Assembly: GCA_030762895.1 (NCBI GenBank) | Contig: CM061070.1 | Location: 51,163,007-51,227,006 of the forward strand | Direction of reading: 5' to 3' | Length of the DNA stretch: 64,000 bases | Origin: Sophora flavescens | Taxonomy: Eukaryota; Streptophyta; Magnoliopsida; Fabales; Fabaceae | Shown here: positions 1 through 10,701 of the stretch, in pieces | Position numbering within the stretch: the stretch's first letter is position 1 | How the letters are laid out: the number at the start of each line of letters is the position of its first letter | Made by a program: the position numbers and the translations under genes | The notes under the pieces: generated by a model | Databases searched by the model: none | Told to the model about the DNA's origin: nothing | The model's input: the letters and a program-made list of their open reading frames with translations, nothing else

Positions 1-1111
1 ACCATCCATGTCGGTTTTCTTTTTGAAAACCCACTTGCACCCTATGGGTTTTACCCCTTCAGGTGGCTCTACCAAGATCCACACCTGGTTGGTGTACATG
101 GAATCCATCTCAGATTTCATGGCCTCAAGACACTTCTCAGATTCCCGGGCGCAATGGCCTCCTGGTAGGTCACGAGGCTCATCTTGATCCATGAGCAATA
201 CATCACCTTGTGGAGTCATGAGAAATCCATATCTCTCGGGTTGGTGACGTATCCTGTTAGACCTACGCTGGTCTTGTGCTCTTTGGAGCGGGTTGTTCCT
301 CCACAGCATTCTGTGAAGGTTGCTCCTGTTCCACCAATGGCAGGTCACTACTCTGTGATTCTTGAATTTCTTCAAGTTCTATCTTCCTCCCACTGGTTCC
401 TATGGAGATAAACTCCTTTTTTAGGAATACACCAGTCCGTGCGACAAACACTTTGCCTTCGGAAGGATTATAGAATTGGTATCCCTTGGTTTCTTTGGGA
501 TACCCCACAAAGAAGCATTTATCAGATTTGGGATCAAGCTTATTAGAAACTTGACGTTTTACATATGCTTCACAACCCCAAATCTTCATAAAAGACATGC
601 TGGGTCGTCTACCAGTCCATATCTCATATGGTGTCTTTTCTACCGTTTTGGATGGAACACAGTTAAGTGTAAAAGTTGTTGTTAATAGAGCATGTCCCCA
701 GAAAGAGTTTGGAAGGTTTGCATGACTCATCATAGACCGAACCATGTCCAACAAGGTTCGATTTCTCCTCTCAGAAACACCATTCCATTGTGGTGTTCCA
801 GGTGGAGTGAGTTGAGATAAAATCCCACACTCTCTCAGATGATCATCAAACTCTAGGCTCAAATATTCACCACCTCGATCTGATCGAAGAGCTTTAATAT
901 TTTTACCAAGTTGGTTTTGTACCTCAATTTTGAATTCCTTGAACTTTTCAAAGGATTCCGATTTATGTTTCATAAGATACACAAATCCATATCTACCGAA
1001 ATCATCAAGTAAATGTGATGAAGTCTTGAAAACCACCTCTAGCTGATGTGTTTAGGGGTCCGCATACATCGCTATGTATAAGACCCAAAAGATCGTTGGC
1101 TCTTTCACCTT
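1..1111 (-). pseudogene. Copia-1 integrase and N-terminal reverse transcriptase (broken, partial)
   Basis: The minus strand encodes the integrase core of a copia polyprotein: DDFGRYGFVYLM near the first catalytic Asp, LRSDRGGEY with the second, and NGVSERRNRT with the catalytic Glu, followed by the GCEAYVKR segment. RT starts near position 110 with MDSMYTNQVW and GCKWVFKKKTD and continues out of the window. The frame shifts near 1010-1037, where one extra base is present relative to Copia-2, and again near 265-275 after the Pro/Gln-rich linker. The first integrase codons are out of frame with the gag-protease ORF at about 1111. A functional copy would be one polyprotein, so this is dead coding sequence. 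Confidence 0.88.
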
Positions 1112-2581
1112 TTAGGTGAATGGAGCTTTAGTCATCTTTCCCAATAAACAAGACTCACATATCTCATATGATTCATAATCAAATGAGTCCAAGAATCCAT
1201 CTTTATGGAGCTTCGAAATGCGCTTCTCATTTATATGGCCTAAACGACAATGCCAAAGATAAGACGGGTTCAAATCATTTGGTTTGAACCTCTTAGTATT
1301 TATGTTATAGATGGGCATTTCAAGATCAAGGACATAAAGTCCATTACTCATGTGTGCACTAGCATAGAAAATATCATCCAAATAAATAGAACAACTTTTG
1401 TTCTTTATTATAAAAGAAAAACCAATCTTGTCCAAACAAGAAACGGAAATGATATTCCTGCTAATTGCAGGCACAAAATAACAGTTCTCTAACTGAATAG
1501 TAAGCCCAGTGGGCAAAGTCAATACATAAGTCCCTACAGCTAAAGCAGCAACCTTTGCTCCATTTCCGACTCGTAGATCGACTTCGCCCTTTGTCAATGG
1601 TCTACTCCTGTCTAGGTCCTGCACATTTGTACAAATGTGAGACCCACATCCAGTATCTAATACCCATGATGCAGAAGTAGATAAATTGACTTCTATAACA
1701 AACATACCTGAAGCAGAAGTCTCACTTCCCTTCTTCTTCTTGATCTCTTCCATGTATTTTGGGCAGTTCCTCTTCCAATGTCTGGTCCGACCATAGTGGA
1801 AGCAATTTCCTTCCTTAGCCACACCACCCACAGGCTTCAAGCCAGAAGTACTGGGCTTGATCTTGTTGATGGCCTTGCCCTTGCCCTTGCCCTTTTGTTT
1901 GTTCTTGGGCTTCTTGGGCTGCTTCTTGCTATTTCCAGCCTGGACCATCAAAATGGCCTTCCCCTTTCCTTTGTTAATATTTTGTTCAGCAGTTCTTAAC
2001 ATGCTCAACAATTCTGGCAAAGGTTTGTCAAGATCATTCATATTGAAGTTCATGACAAATTGACTATAGCTCACAGGCAACGATTGCAGAACCAAGTCGG
2101 TGGCCAACTCTTGGCCTAAAGGAAATCTCAGTCTCTCGAGATTCTCAATGTACCCGATCATCTGGAGTACATGAGGACTCAAAGGGCTCCCTTCTGCCAA
2201 TTTACACTGGAAAAGGGCTCTGGAAACTTCGAACCGCTCATGCCTTGATTGCTCTTGGTAGAGTAGCTTGAGGTGCACGATCATATCGTACGCCTCCATG
2301 GTCTCATGTTGCTTTTGCAGCTCAGAGGTCATGGTAGCAAGCATAAGACAGTCGACGTCTAAGGCGTCATCCTGATGCTTCTTATAAGCATCTCTGTCAG
2401 CCCTAGGAGCAGTTGAAGCTGGTGGCTCCTCAGGAATAGGCTCCTCAAGAACATACAGCTTTTTCTCATGTTTGAGGACAATCCTCAAGTTTCTGTACCA
2501 GTCCAGAAAATTCGTTCCGGATAGTTTGTCCTTCTCAAGGATGGATCGCAATGACAGGTTACTTGATGTGTTTAATGCCAT
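1112..2581 (-). pseudogene. Copia-1 gag-protease and pre-integrase ORF
   Basis: A 489-codon ORF starting at the ATG at 2579-2581. The first ~220 residues are a copia gag (UBN2-like, with GTNFLDWYRNLRIVLKHEKK near the start and a Lys-rich nucleic-acid-binding stretch around residues 215-245). A zinc knuckle follows (CFHYGRTRHWKRNC); the second Cys of CX2CX4HX4C is Tyr, so the knuckle is damaged. The aspartic protease motif is VLDTGCGSHIC. The C-terminus is the GAG-pre-integrase HHCC region (LWHCRLGHINEKR ... CESCLLGKMTKAPF). The ORF stops because one base is missing just before the integrase; the same lesion is present in Copia-2. Confidence 0.9.
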
Positions 2582-4452
2582 GGTAATCTACAGAGATAAA
2601 TATGCAAAGTATAAGTATCATGCCATGAAGTTATTTAATAAGGTCTTTAATTAAATACGCCTCCCACTATTTTACTCAAAACAATGACCCTCATCATTGA
2701 TTCGGAAAATCCCGTTGGAAGATTTTCTAGTGGGCCAAGATCCATATTTCACCTAGCTTTAAGTCAGCTTTGGCTGATCACCCAAAATTCGGTTATTTAG
2801 GTAGGAAACACTTTCCGATTGCATCTCATGCAACTCTTGGATAGTTGGGTGAATAACTCTTATTCAAACCCATCACATGGACTAAAGCCCAACTTATAAG
2901 CCTCTAAGCCTTTCAATCCTATTGAAGTTGGCTTAGTTAAGTCAGACCCAATGGATAGCAGTTGAACATTACATTTGTCCCATCGCGTCTTACTAGTATA
3001 GATAAAGGTACCCCGCTTTGGCGGACCCACACTTAATCGATCCTAGTCTTGACGAGTGCCATGCATCGGAAGGCCTTTAAATGTGACTTAATATTTCCTT
3101 TTGAGGGATTTGATTAAATTTTGATCTCATCATTTGTTAAACTCTTTAACTTATTATTTTCATGCATGCATCTCATACATATATTAGTTAAACATCTTTT
3201 AACATACTATATACATACATGCATCTCATACATATATAAGGTAAATAAAAGTGATATGGTTATGGCCCCTAACGCATTGATTCTCCCAAGCCAACGAGAG
3301 AATCTAAACTAAAACCTAGGAGCGTCCAAGCTTCTCCAAGCAAGATCTCCCACGTGATAGCGTCTTCTTGTCTCCATCATTACATTACATAAACAGAAAC
3401 CTCATTTTACATATGAGGGGAGTGAGATGAGAAAAGAAGATACATATGGAATATAAGAGAAAGGCACGGCACGCAGGCCATATTTCAAAATATAAACCAA
3501 AAGGTAAAAGGACTAAGGCCATAACCATTCACCATACATCACCAAATAAATAGTAACAACCAATAATAACACATAATCATTATTATTATTAATTTCATAA
3601 ATTAGAGATTTCAAAATCTGAATTTTGAAAACATAACATATATATATATAATAAATCACATTTATTATAATAGATGTTACTATAAATCATATTTATTGCA
3701 ATTGTTGTTACCACAAATCACATTTATTATAAATCATATTTATTGTAAATGACATAAATCACATTTATTGCAATTGTTGTTACCACAAATCACATTTATT
3801 GTAATTGACATAAATCACATTTATTCAATTAACATAAATCACATTTATTGTAACAAATCACATTTATTGTAATTGATAAAATTATTAAATGGTGTCATAA
3901 AATTTTCAAAATTTGAATTTCGAAATTACACACTACGCAGAGGTAGCACGGGGGTCAAGGGGAGGCCGCCCCTTGCGGGGTGCGGGGCAGCGCCCCGAAG
4001 AAAAATTTTCTCTTCAAAGTGTGCCTCGCTTCCTTGGTGGTTAGGGCGTCAACCTTTCAACCCTAAAACCGCAAGGCCCGTGAACACTTCACGTTGCAAG
4101 GAACGACGGCTACGGTTTCAACACTTGGAACCTCAGCCGCAACAACATGAACTTTTCATGTCTGAAACCCCTTAACGCCGCCAACACAGAACTGAAAACA
4201 ATCATGTTTAACATCAACATTTGATGCCATCGCAGAACATAATAAGGATTCAGAACCAACGTACATATCGCATACATACACAAACATGCAATAGACATAT
4301 ATATCATATACATACGAAAAGCACAGAAACAAGGTTTCGCAAACCAGATGCAAACGATTTTCAAAAACAATTTTTAGAAAACGATTCACATTATAAACAT
4401 GTTATCATACATAACAGATAAACCACGTAACAGAATCATGGTTTCGCAAGCG
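2582..4452 (-). other. Copia-1 untranslated leader, non-coding
   Basis: This 1.9-kb stretch between the PBS and the gag ATG carries no convincing gene. It is AT-rich, contains a tandem repeat (3650-3870), and has one short GC-rich block at about 3947-4000 with a GGGGCAGCGCCCC palindrome. Short ORFs here look like chance. The leader is unusually long for a copia element and may hold packaging signals or an old insertion. Confidence 0.6.
3650..3875. repeat. Degenerate tandem repeat of AAATCACATTTATT units
   Basis: About ten imperfect units built on AAATC(A/G)(C/T)ATTTATTGTAA follow one another, some spaced by TTGTTGTTACCAC. The block lies in the Copia-1 leader. Short ACATAA spacers vary between units, which suggests slippage rather than a structured array. 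Confidence 0.75.
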
Positions 4453-4464
4453 GCTCTGATACCA
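4453..4464 (-). other. Copia-1 primer binding site (initiator tRNA-Met type)
   Basis: The minus strand reads TGGTATCAGAGC one base after the LTR end. This is the usual plant copia PBS complementary to the 3' end of tRNA-iMet. Confidence 0.9.
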
Positions 4465-4465
4465 C

Positions 4466-5804
4466 TGTTGGGAATTTGTGTATAAAACAAAATAAAACGC
4501 AGCGGAAAAATTCCCATCGAAGGATCCTTGCGAATGGTCATGATTCATGATTAGAAGGTTTACCTTTTGAAGCGATGGCCGTTGGTGGAAAATCGTCTAT
4601 CACGAACACCGCACGAACGGTGTTTCTAGAGGTATCCACACGAGCGGATTCCGTGAGCGTCCAACGTCACGAACCGAAGCGTCTCAGTCTCACAGTGCTA
4701 GCTTCAAAACCGAGACTTTGCTGTTCACACTTACTCTCTTTTGTGCGGCTAGGTTATCAACCGTGTTTGCACAACAACTTAAGTGTTCTACTTATAGTAG
4801 CGCCTCCTTAAGTGAGTTAGTGAGCAGCACTTGACCTAAGCCCATGTACTATGCGCTAGGCCCAATAGGAAAGTCCAATTCTCCTTTTAATGCTTCTTTT
4901 AATCCGCTCTTATGTGTGTGACCCTATAGGTTCCCAAAACGTTAGTAGTAACATTAAATCCCATTTAATATTACAAACAGTGAGCGGTATCTAGCAATAC
5001 ATCACTTGCTACCTAAGTAGTGAGAAAGTCGATGATTTGACGAAACATTTTCGTGACAAATATTCATGTGCATTATTATCCCTTTGTCCATATATCTATA
5101 TTGAACACAAGTCATAGAATGTGTCACCCTTGTATAGTTCAATATCATGTTCCCCGATACCCGAGTAGACTCAACAACAAATGAGGTCAATATCTCATAT
5201 TGACTCATTTCAAGCATGGCCATGCATTTCACAGTCTCACTCTATCGGGGGCCCACGAGATATTACCTCTGTCATGTAGGAGGGACAAATTCCATCTAGG
5301 TCACTCACATCCCTCTCGCATGGCTCGTGGTATGCCCAATGACCGTCTTTATAATCATCCTATTACGAGATGACGTTTGACGATATTAAAGCACACGACT
5401 CCTCATGTAGGGATCGTAGTGATTTCAGGTCGAAGGATTGTATGCACCATTGTCACTATGAGAACTACTTATGACACTCACATAACGCTCCATGTAGTGT
5501 TCTCATGGTGGGTCAATCCAGTACATCATTACCTTAATGTGTACCTATGTGGCGACTCGATATCTCATATGCATGACCCGTGAGATATGGTCATCAGTCT
5601 GCACACATAATAGTCTCAATTGTATTATTATTGTCCTTATTAATAAAATACTTGACTACGGATATTTAAGAATAGGATTTCATTGTTCAATAGTGTCTCA
5701 CGATCAAGTCATATACTTGATATTCTATTGAACTGAAATTTCTATTCTAAGGACTTTATTATGTTTAAACAAGTAACACAATAAACTGAAATGCCTCATA
5801 TCAT

Positions 5805-5841
<37 letters not shown>

Positions 5842-5900
5842 TAGCAAGATACAAATGTAAGTCTAAAGAAATACATTGGCCTCTAGGGCTTACACCAACA
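4466..5900 (-). repeat. Copia LTR shared by Copia-1 (as 5' LTR) and Copia-2 (as 3' LTR)
   Basis: The 1435-bp repeat is bounded by TGTTGG and CCAACA. On the left it abuts the Copia-1 PBS. On the right it abuts the polypurine-like segment of Copia-2 (minus strand GTGCTAGTGGCAGAT before the LTR). One LTR therefore serves two internal regions in the same orientation. It contains an AT microsatellite near 5808-5838. Only one copy lies in the window, so LTR divergence cannot be used for dating. Confidence 0.85.
5806..5839. repeat. (TA)n microsatellite in the copia LTR
   Basis: About 15 uninterrupted TA units lie inside the shared LTR, preceded by the related ATCATATCATAT. Confidence 0.9.
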
Positions 5901-5914
5901 ATCTGCCACTAGCA

Positions 5915-7047
5915 CTAAAGCCAATCAGGCATCAATCTAATGCCCATCGATCTAGTGTGACCTTCATGCTTCTGTTGAGCAAGAGGTTTCGTAAGTGGGT
6001 CAGCAACGTTATCAAGTGTTGGTACTCTGCATATTTTCACATCTCCTCTATCGATGATCTCTCGAATGAGATGGAAGCGCCTAAGTATATGTTTGGATCG
6101 CTGATGAGATCTAGGTTCCTTGGCTTGTGCAATGGCCCCAATGTTATCACAATAGAGATCAATGGGGTCCACAATACTAGGAACCGTACCAAGCTCAGTA
6201 ATGAACTTCCTGATCCAAACAGCCTCATTTCTTTGCATTGGAGGCGGCAATATACTCAGCCTATGTAGTAGAATCAAGAATTGTCTCCGCTTTGAACTCT
6301 TCCAGCTCACAGCCCCGCCATTCAGGTAGAACACATAACCAGATTGCGATCTGGAATCATCCTTATCGGTCTGGAAGCTAGCATCGGTGTAACCTATTAC
6401 AGCAAGCTCTTCCTCGCCTCCATATACCAAGAACGAATCCTTAGTTCTTCTCAAGTACTTAAGGATGTTCTTGATAGCGGACCGCTGACTTTCACGGGAT
6501 CGATCGGTACACTGCTCGTTATGCTTAAAGCATACGATACATCTGGTCGAGTACATAACATGGCATACATGATAGATCCAATTGCGGATGCATATGGAAT
6601 CTTACTCATGCGATCCCTTTCTTCTTGAGTGGAAGGGGATTGTGCCTTTGATAGGCATATACCATGTGACATAGGCAATAGTCCTTTCTTGGATTCATGC
6701 ATGTTAAAGCGTCTCAACACTTTGTCTATGTATGTACTCTGACTTAGGCCCAGCAATTTCAGTGATCTATCCCTATAGATCTTGATTCCCAATACATAGG
6801 TAGCCTCACCCAAATCTTTCATAGAGAAGCAATTCCCTAACCATGTCTTTACATTTTGTAGTGTAGGGATGTCATTTCCAATGAGTAATATGTCATCTAC
6901 ATATAACACCAGAAAAACAACAATGCTCCCACTAACCTTCTTGTAGACACAAGGTTCATCTTCATTTTTGATGAACCCGTACTGTCTTACAGCATCATCA
7001 AAACGAAGATTCCAACTTCTGGAAGCTTGCTTCAATCCATAGATTGA
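5915..7047 (-). pseudogene. Copia-2 RT C-terminus and RNase H
   Basis: Minus strand. The RT catalytic motif LYVDDILLIG is intact near 6900, followed by MKDLGEATYVLG and the YIDKVLRRFNM segment. RNase H follows in another frame (GYTDASFQTDKDDSRSQSG, LYCDNIGAIAQA, RSKHI), so there is a frameshift near 6500. A TGA stop at about 7047 replaces the Arg codon expected in CKLQ(R)SIYGLKQA and separates this part from the upstream RT. Confidence 0.87.
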
Positions 7048-8040
7048 TCACTGCAATTTACATACCTTTCCGGCATCCTCTGAAATGTCAAAGCCTTCAG
7101 GTTGTGTCATGTACACATCCTCAAGAAGCTTTCCATTAAGGATGGCAGTTTTGACATCCATCTGCCATATCTCATAATCATGGTATGCAGCGATAGCAAG
7201 TAAGATCCGGACGGATTTAAGCATCGCAACAGGTAAAAAGGTCTCATCATAGTCGATACCATGAATTTGCTTGAAACCCTTAGCGACCAAATGCGCCTTA
7301 AAGGTGTGTACCTTACCATCCATGTCGGTTTTATTTTTGAAAACCCACTTGCACCCTATGGGTTTTACCCCTTCAGGTGGCTCTACCAAGGTCCACACCT
7401 GGTTGGTGTACAAGGAATCCATCTCAAAGAAGCATTTATCAGATTTGGGATCAAGCTTATTAGAAAATTGACGTTTTACATATGCTTCACAACCCCAAAT
7501 CTTCATAAAAGACATGTTGGGTCGTCTACCAGTCCATATCTCATATGGTGTCTTTTCTACCGTTTTGGATGGAACACGGTTAAGTGTAAAAGCTGCTGTT
7601 AATAGAGCATGTCCCCAGAAAGAGTTTGGAAGGTTTGCATGACTCATCATAGACCGAACCATGTCCAACAAGGTTCGATTTCTCCTCTCAGAAACACCAT
7701 TCCATTGTGGTGTTCCAGGTGGAGTGAGTTGAGATAAAATCCCACACTCTCTCAGATGATCATCAAACTCTAGGCTCAAATATTCACCACCTCGATCTGA
7801 TCGAAGAGCTTTAATATTTTTACCAAGTTGGTTTTGTACCTCAATTTTGAATTCCTTGAACTTTTCAAAGGATTCCGATTTATGTTTCATAAGATACACA
7901 AATCCATATCTACTGAAATCATCAGTAAATGTGATGAAGTACTGAAAACCACCTCTAGCTGATGTGTTTAGGGGTCCGCATACATCGCTATGTATAAGAC
8001 CCAAAAGATCGTTGGCTCTTTCACCTTTCAGGTGAATGGA
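7048..8040 (-). pseudogene. Copia-2 integrase fused to RT by an internal deletion
   Basis: The ORF runs from GLIHSDVCGPLN through the integrase core (FTDDFSRYGF, RSDRGGEY, NGVSERRNRT) to KSDKCFF, then jumps straight to EMDSLYTNQVW of RT. The ~130 residues seen in Copia-1 between these points (capsid-like linker) are gone. RT continues with GCKWVFKNKTD, ETFLPVAML and WQMDVKTAILNGKL. The deletion happens to keep the frame open. Confidence 0.88.
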
Positions 8041-8702
8041 GCTTTAGTCATCTTTCCCAATAAACAAGACTCACATATCTCATATGATTCATAATCAAAT
8101 GAGTCCAAGAGTCCATCTTTATGGAGCTTCGAAATGCGCTTCTCATTTATATGGCCTAAACGACAATGACAAAGATAAGACGGGTTCAAATCATTTGGTT
8201 TGAACCTCTTAGTATTTATGTTATAGATGGGCATTTCAAGATCAAGGACATAAAGTCCATTACTCATGTGTGCACTAGCATAGAAAATATCATCCAAATA
8301 AATAGAACAACTTTTGTTCTTTATTATAAAAGAAAAACCAATCTTGTCCAAACAAGAAACGGAAATGATATTCCTGCTAATTGCAGGCACAAAATAACAG
8401 TTCTCTAACTGAATAGTAAGCCCAGTGGGCAAAGTCAATACATAAGTCCCTACAGCTAAAGCAGCAACCTTTGCTCCATTTCCGACTCGTAGATCGACTT
8501 CGCCCTTTGTCAATGGTCTACTCCTGTCTAGGTCCTGCACATTTGTACAAATGTGAGACCCACATCCAGTATCTAATACCCATGATGCAGAAGTAGATAA
8601 ATTGACTTCTATAACAAACATACCTGAAGCAGAAGTCTCACTTCCCTTCTTCTTCTTGATCTCTTCCATGTATTTTGGGCAGTTCCTCTTCCAATGTCTG
8701 GT
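8028..8702 (-). pseudogene. Copia-2 protease and pre-integrase (5' truncated)
   Basis: Nearly identical to the matching part of Copia-1: RHWKRNCPKYM, VLDTGCGSHIC and LCHCRLGHINEKR, ending MTKAPF then a stop caused by the same missing base as in Copia-1. The Trp of LWHCRLGH is Cys here. Upstream, the frame continues into gypsy sequence, which is a junction artefact. Confidence 0.88.
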
Positions 8703-10536
8703 ACATCCAACGATGTAAGCATTCCTACGGGTCTTTGATGTTCTATCTTTGCTTTTTGACAAGTCAGATATGATGCCATATACTCTACAATTTTCTTTTT
8801 ATGCCTGGCCACCAAAGTCTTTGTTTCAAGTCCTGATACATCTTTGTTGATCCAGGATGAATACTCAATTTGCTCTTGTGTGATTCTTCTAAAATCATTT
8901 TCTTCATCTACGGATAGTCTGGTACACAGATCCTTCCCTTGCATCTCAAAATTTGATCCGATCCTAAGCTGAACTCAGTAGCTTTTCATTTTTCCATCAA
9001 ATTTTTCTTCTCCTGGATAAACGCATCCACATCTTGTTGTTCTCTTATTTCTTCTATTAGTCCACTTGAAATCTTTATCATTCATACACAGATCTTATCT
9101 CGGCTTACTTCCACAATAAAATTGAGATCTCAGAATTTCTCAATTAATTCGAGTTCTTTCACCATCATAGTTGAAATATGAATGGCTTTTCGACTCAGTG
9201 CATCTGCTACCATGTTTGCTTTGCTTGGATGATACTGCAACGTGAAGTCATAATCATTTAAGAATTCCATCCACCGTCTCTGTCTCATGTTGAGCTGCTT
9301 TTAGTCAAACAGGTACTTCAAACTCTTGTGGTCGCTGAAAACATCAAACTTTGCTCCATAGAGATGTTGTCTCCACATTTTCAGTACAAAGACCACAACG
9401 ACTAACTCCAGATCGTGCGTCAGATAATTCCTCTCATGAGTCTTCGGTTGACGTGACGCATACGCTAGAACTTTCCGATGTTGCATCAATACACAGCCTA
9501 AGCCTTGGTGTGAAGCATCACAATATACTTCATAAGGTTCGTTTGGTTCAGGAAGTATTAATACCGGCAAAGTTGTTAGTCATTCTTTTATTCTTTGAAA
9601 GCTTACCTCGCACTTCTTAGTCGATACAAAAGGTTGTTCTTTCTTTATAAGTTGAGTTAAAGGTGCTATTATCCTTGAAAATCCTTCAATAAACCTCCGA
9701 TAGTAGGGTGCTAATCCAACAAAGCTTCGAATTTCCGTCACCGTCTTTGGTCTTTCCCAAGAAAGTACAGCTTCCACTTTCGCGGGATCTACTGCAATTC
9801 CTTCTTTAGTGATCACGTGCCCTAAGAATTTCACTTCCTCTAGCCAAAACTCGCATTTGGAAAGTTTGGCGTACAAAATCTTCTAACGTAGGATTTGAAA
9901 AACTTGTCGCAAATGTTCTTCATGTTCCTCACGACTCTTTGAGAAAATAAGAATATCATCAATGAACACTACGACGAACCTATCAAGAAACGGACGAAAA
10001 ATCCGACTCATGTAGTCCATAAAAACCGCAGGTGCATTCGTCACTCCAAAAGGCATTACAAGATACTCATAATGACCATAACGAGTTCTGAATGCAGTCT
10101 TGGGTATATATCCTGTCTTCACCCTTATCTGATGATAACCCGTCCTTAAATAAATCTTTGGGAATACCACAATTCCTATCAATTGATCCATCAGATCTTC
10201 AATGGGTGGCAAAGGATATTTGTTCTTGATTGTCACCTTGTTGAGTTGTCTGAAATCAACGCATAGTCTCGAACCTCCGCCTTTCATCCTCACTAGCAAC
10301 ATTGGTGCTCCCCAAGGGGATACACCCGGTCGTATGAATTGCTTTGATAAAAGATCCTCCAGTTGAGCTTTCAATTCCACAAGTTCCTTTGGTGACATTC
10401 GGTACGGAGCGATAGAAATCGGACACGTTCCTGGAACTAAATCGATGGAGAATTCGATATCTCGAATTGTGGGTAAACCCAGAACATCATTCGGAAAAAC
10501 ATCTGGAAACTCTTTTACTACTGGCACAACACTCAA
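8703..10536 (-). pseudogene. Gypsy-1 RT, RNase H and integrase N-terminus
   Basis: RT (9883-10536) shows KNKYPLPPIEDLMDQL, GYHQIRVK, PFGVTNAP and the catalytic VVFIDDILIFSKS. The next frame (9580-9876) has the thumb/connection part (FLGHVITKEGIAVDPAKVEA, FVGLAPYYRRFI). RNase H (9301-9570) has YCDASHQGLGCVLMQ and FSDHKSLKYLF. Further left, decayed codons read YHPSKANMVADALSRKA and then the integrase H2C2 region (ASYLTCQKAKIEHQRP). Several frame changes and stops separate these, so it is not translatable. Confidence 0.87.
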
Positions 10537-10701
10537 ATCGATTTCCCCCTCGATTTCTAAGTTAGATAAAAACAGGCATTCCTGATCTCCTTCTTTCGAA
10601 GAAGTTCTGACTTGGTTGGTAGATAAAAATCCAGAAATCTCAGGATCAGGAAAAACTGAAGTTTTCTGTGCACAGTCTAAAAGGTTATGGTTGGAAGATA
10701 A

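Larger units (their letters stand above)
1..4465 (-). mobile_element. Copia-1: Ty1/copia retrotransposon, internal region, cut by window edge
   Basis: Read on the minus strand the order is PBS (4453-4464), a long leader, gag, protease, pre-integrase, integrase and the start of reverse transcriptase, which runs off the left edge. The 5' LTR lies at 4466-5900. The order protease-integrase-RT defines Ty1/copia rather than Ty3/gypsy. It is almost identical to Copia-2 over the shared parts, and both are broken by a missing base at the pre-integrase/integrase boundary. It is not autonomous. Confidence 0.9.
5901..8702 (-). mobile_element. Copia-2: 5'-truncated copia retrotransposon
   Basis: On the minus strand this copy keeps the end of gag (zinc knuckle tail), protease, integrase, RT and RNase H and ends at its 3' LTR (4466-5900). 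Its gag start, leader and 5' LTR are missing: at 8702 the sequence leaves the Copia-1 match and becomes gypsy integrase coding sequence. It also lacks about 397 bp relative to Copia-1 between integrase and RT. Confidence 0.88.

Noticed and set aside
1250..2063. Plus-strand ORFs antisense to the copia gag-protease
   Set aside because: They are shadows of the minus-strand gag-protease; the same ORFs recur at 8166-8408 only because Copia-2 is a near copy.
3947..4000. GGGGCAGCGCCCC palindrome as a possible riboswitch or terminator
   Set aside because: It lies in a copia leader of a plant genome; similar GC-rich blocks are common in such leaders and no ligand-binding fold is evident.
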